A DNA stretch of 64,000 bases from Castor canadensis (Eukaryota; Chordata; Mammalia; Rodentia; Castoridae). The first letter of the stretch is position 1. Each line of letters begins with the position of its first letter. The DNA is taken from assembly GCF_047511655.1 (NCBI RefSeq), contig NC_133398.1:108454332-108518331 (forward strand), in the 5' to 3' direction. The notes under the pieces were generated by a model. It saw only the letters and a list, made by a program, of their open reading frames with translations. It had not been told where the DNA came from and made no database searches. Below, piece after piece: positions 62,172-64,000 of this stretch. The position numbers and the translations under genes are program-made.

Positions 62172-64000
62172 TTCACAATATACTTTTCACTACAAAAAAT
62201 ATTTCTCTCTGTGTATTTCATCATATTTTCTATATCTATAAGCATATATATTTTATTATTGTATATATCTACATACATATTTGTATATAAATATCTCCTA
62301 TGTCATACCTCTAATATGTGGAAATTTTTCTTGTCTTTTCTAGGCTACTCTGGTCTGGGAAATATGTATCCATCCTTGCAGTTTTCATTGTGGTGGTCAA
62401 CCTCCACAAAATTCTGCACTTTCCTGTTCATCATCCTAAGGACAATGTTGAATAGGCAGAGTTTGTAATTCTATAAATTCTAGGTAAGAGAGTTTCCATT
62501 TTCTTGGTATTGATGGAATTTATGTTAATTTAGTAGATATAGATCAATAGATTAAACAGGGATTGGCATCTTTCATTTATAATCATTCTGGTATTTGCCG
62601 GAATATCTGTATAGTGTCTGCGGGTATTCTTCCTTGTTTTGTGAAATCAGACGTTATTTATTGAACAGGAGTTTGTCTTAACTATATGTCACCCTACACA
62701 TGATCCTTCCAAATTAGTTTTAGTCTTTTCTATCACAGTATATTTTTCATCCAGAGATGAGTATGCATAACTTAATGATTTGTATTAATGATCAATATCC
62801 TAGTCTGGGCTCCTTGTGGTATGGGGCTCTCTTGGGTGTCCTTCTCCTTGTCATGGAAGAAGAGCCCTTAAATTTTTAAGATTTTACTCAGTATCATTTG
62901 GCTAAGTTTCACTGATAGATTAGTCTTATTTTCACCTGTACCTTACTTTTTTCCATGTTTCATGATTTTTTAGAATTTACCTTATTTTCAACTTGGAAAT
63001 TCCAATACAGTATTTCCAAATAGTATGGTTGCTCTCTGCAAGAATAGTTTTGTCATTTATGTTCGGTTCAATATTTCTCTTTGTCAATTTACCCTCCTTG
63101 CTCTCAAATTTAAAAAGTTGTCATTGTGTTGCCAGAAAAATTTTGAGTTCTCTCTAGTCCTGTTTAGCTATCAGATACACAGTTCTGAAGAGCCAGCGCA
63201 AACAACTTCAACGTTTGTTCCCCAAATAATTTCTTATTTCCTTTTCAAAATTTCGGTGTAATTTTGTGATTCTCCTGTATTTGGAAATAATATGTAGCAT
63301 ATATCTGTATCTAAATAGATGTGGAGGGTGATTTTTAAATTTGTGTTTTCTCATAGTTTTTCCAAATTTTTGTGATTTTGTTGTAGTATGTATAAACTTA
63401 TGTGATTAGATTATTTTCTTTCTTCGTAAAAATACAAAGATGAAGTTCTGCCTTTTATCTAACGTATACATCGATGTGTATTTATGTGTCACCTATGTGA
63501 CCATTTATTTTATAGTATGTATTCATTTTTTAATTTCATTTTTGTTATCTATATATTTTTCCTAAATATTGGAGTGTAGCGTGATAAGTTTCAAATTTAT
63601 GTGTCCTTTTTTGAAAATCCTTACTTAGCTAAATTTCTCATTTCTGTTGCAGGCAATCTGTGAGCACTTTAAAATTCTTTCTCATTGTGACATCATAAAA
63701 TTTTTCATACTTCAATGTTCTGTTAGGAATTCCCATAAAAGAGATTCTTTAACACCCAAGAAAAAGCACTCCAACAATTTACCTTTCCAATGTCATACAT
63801 GATTCATCACTCATTTTATACTGGTATGGCATTCACACTTAATTCCTAACAATTAAGATATATGGGGCAACATAAATTTTGATATACTTTTCAGTCATGT
63901 TCATGCTCATTTCTGGATGGTAATTTCAATATGCAGCTTCTTCAAGATTATCTGTATTGGCAATCTACCTTTAAAGGTTATTACCTCACCACTCACATGC
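62172..64000 (+). repeat. Array unit 11 (partial, 1,829 bp, cut by window end)
   Basis: Mostly of the 5-8 type ('actatatgtcacc', 'tacaaagatg') but with 'cctcaccactc' at 63,984 as in units 2-4, and a private 'gttctgcctttt' near 63,444. There is no sign that the array is ending. Confidence 0.95.

Larger units (their letters stand above)
25215..64000 (+). repeat. Macrosatellite: ~3,703-bp unit, 10 full copies and a partial 11th
   Basis: Head-to-tail direct repeats, all in the same orientation. Using the anchor 'ttcacaatatac', units start at 25,215, 28,914, 32,546, 36,251, 39,955, 43,658, 47,361, 51,064, 54,767, 58,472 and 62,172. The modal length is 3,703 bp and the exceptions are explained by a few short indels plus one deletion of about 71 bp. 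The unit is AT-rich and contains a reversed SINE remnant and a TATA-rich stretch near its start. It has no recognisable gene, LTR, LINE-1 ORF or rDNA. Four short plus-strand open frames (about 74, 82, 103 and 78 codons) recur in most units without matching any protein I know. The unit is not the satellite of any family I can name. The array runs past the window end. Confidence 0.97.

Noticed and set aside
28316..63261. Recurrent short open frames in the array (about 74, 82, 103 and 78 codons on the plus strand) as a multicopy gene family
   Set aside because: They recur only because the DNA recurs. The 74- and 82-codon frames overlap each other in different frames, the 103-codon frame changes length through a one-base A-run change in unit 4, and none has a recognisable domain or signal.
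25215..64000. rDNA, histone or other known tandem gene cluster, or CRISPR array
   Set aside because: No rRNA or histone sequence is visible, the unit is AT-rich and 3.7 kb long, and the repeats are contiguous without spacers.
25215..64000. Array units as duplicated MFSD14B exons
   Set aside because: None of the MFSD14B exon sequences or their peptides occurs in the unit.

Overview
This is mammalian nuclear DNA, almost certainly from a rodent. The evidence is many tRNA-like ID SINEs, B1 (7SL-type) SINEs and dimeric B1-plus-ID SINEs, young LINE-1 3' ends with a G-rich 3' UTR, and exons of a conserved vertebrate gene split by GT-AG introns. The ID consensus (a box-A-like start, 'gagttcaaaccccagtaccacc' type box B, A-rich tail) and the B1-ID dimers suggest a beaver-like (castorid) or related rodent. 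That placement is an inference.

Layout. (1) 1-17,200 is gene-poor and repeat-rich. It holds LINE-1 fragments of several ages on both strands, about twenty SINEs, one MaLR-type LTR, one short TA-flanked DNA-transposon-like element, and simple repeats. At 13,286-16,470 one old LINE-1 ORF2 has been interrupted by about seven later insertions. At 4,925-6,545 a double LINE-1 insertion lies within a single target-site duplication. (2) 17,200-24,498, minus strand, is the 3' half of MFSD14B (HIATL1), an orphan major-facilitator-superfamily transporter: five coding exons with consistent splice phases, the stop codon, and a roughly 1.5-kb 3' UTR with an AATAAA signal. The 5' exons are not in the window and should lie to the right. 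(3) 25,215 to the window end (64,000) is one head-to-tail tandem array of an AT-rich unit of about 3,703 bp, with ten complete copies and part of an eleventh. It starts only about 0.7 kb from the last visible MFSD14B exon.

The array is the most striking object. If the assembly is right, a macrosatellite of more than 38.8 kb sits in an MFSD14B intron and the gene must be transcribed through it. Units 1 and 2 at the left edge are the most diverged, units 5-8 look almost identical, and units 9 and 10 carry variant blocks otherwise seen in unit 3. That patchwork is expected from unequal exchange and gene conversion. Each unit carries a decayed reverse-oriented SINE. No unit contains a protein I recognise: the same few short open frames recur only because the DNA recurs. 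Apart from MFSD14B I see no convincing gene, and no tRNA, rRNA or CRISPR locus.
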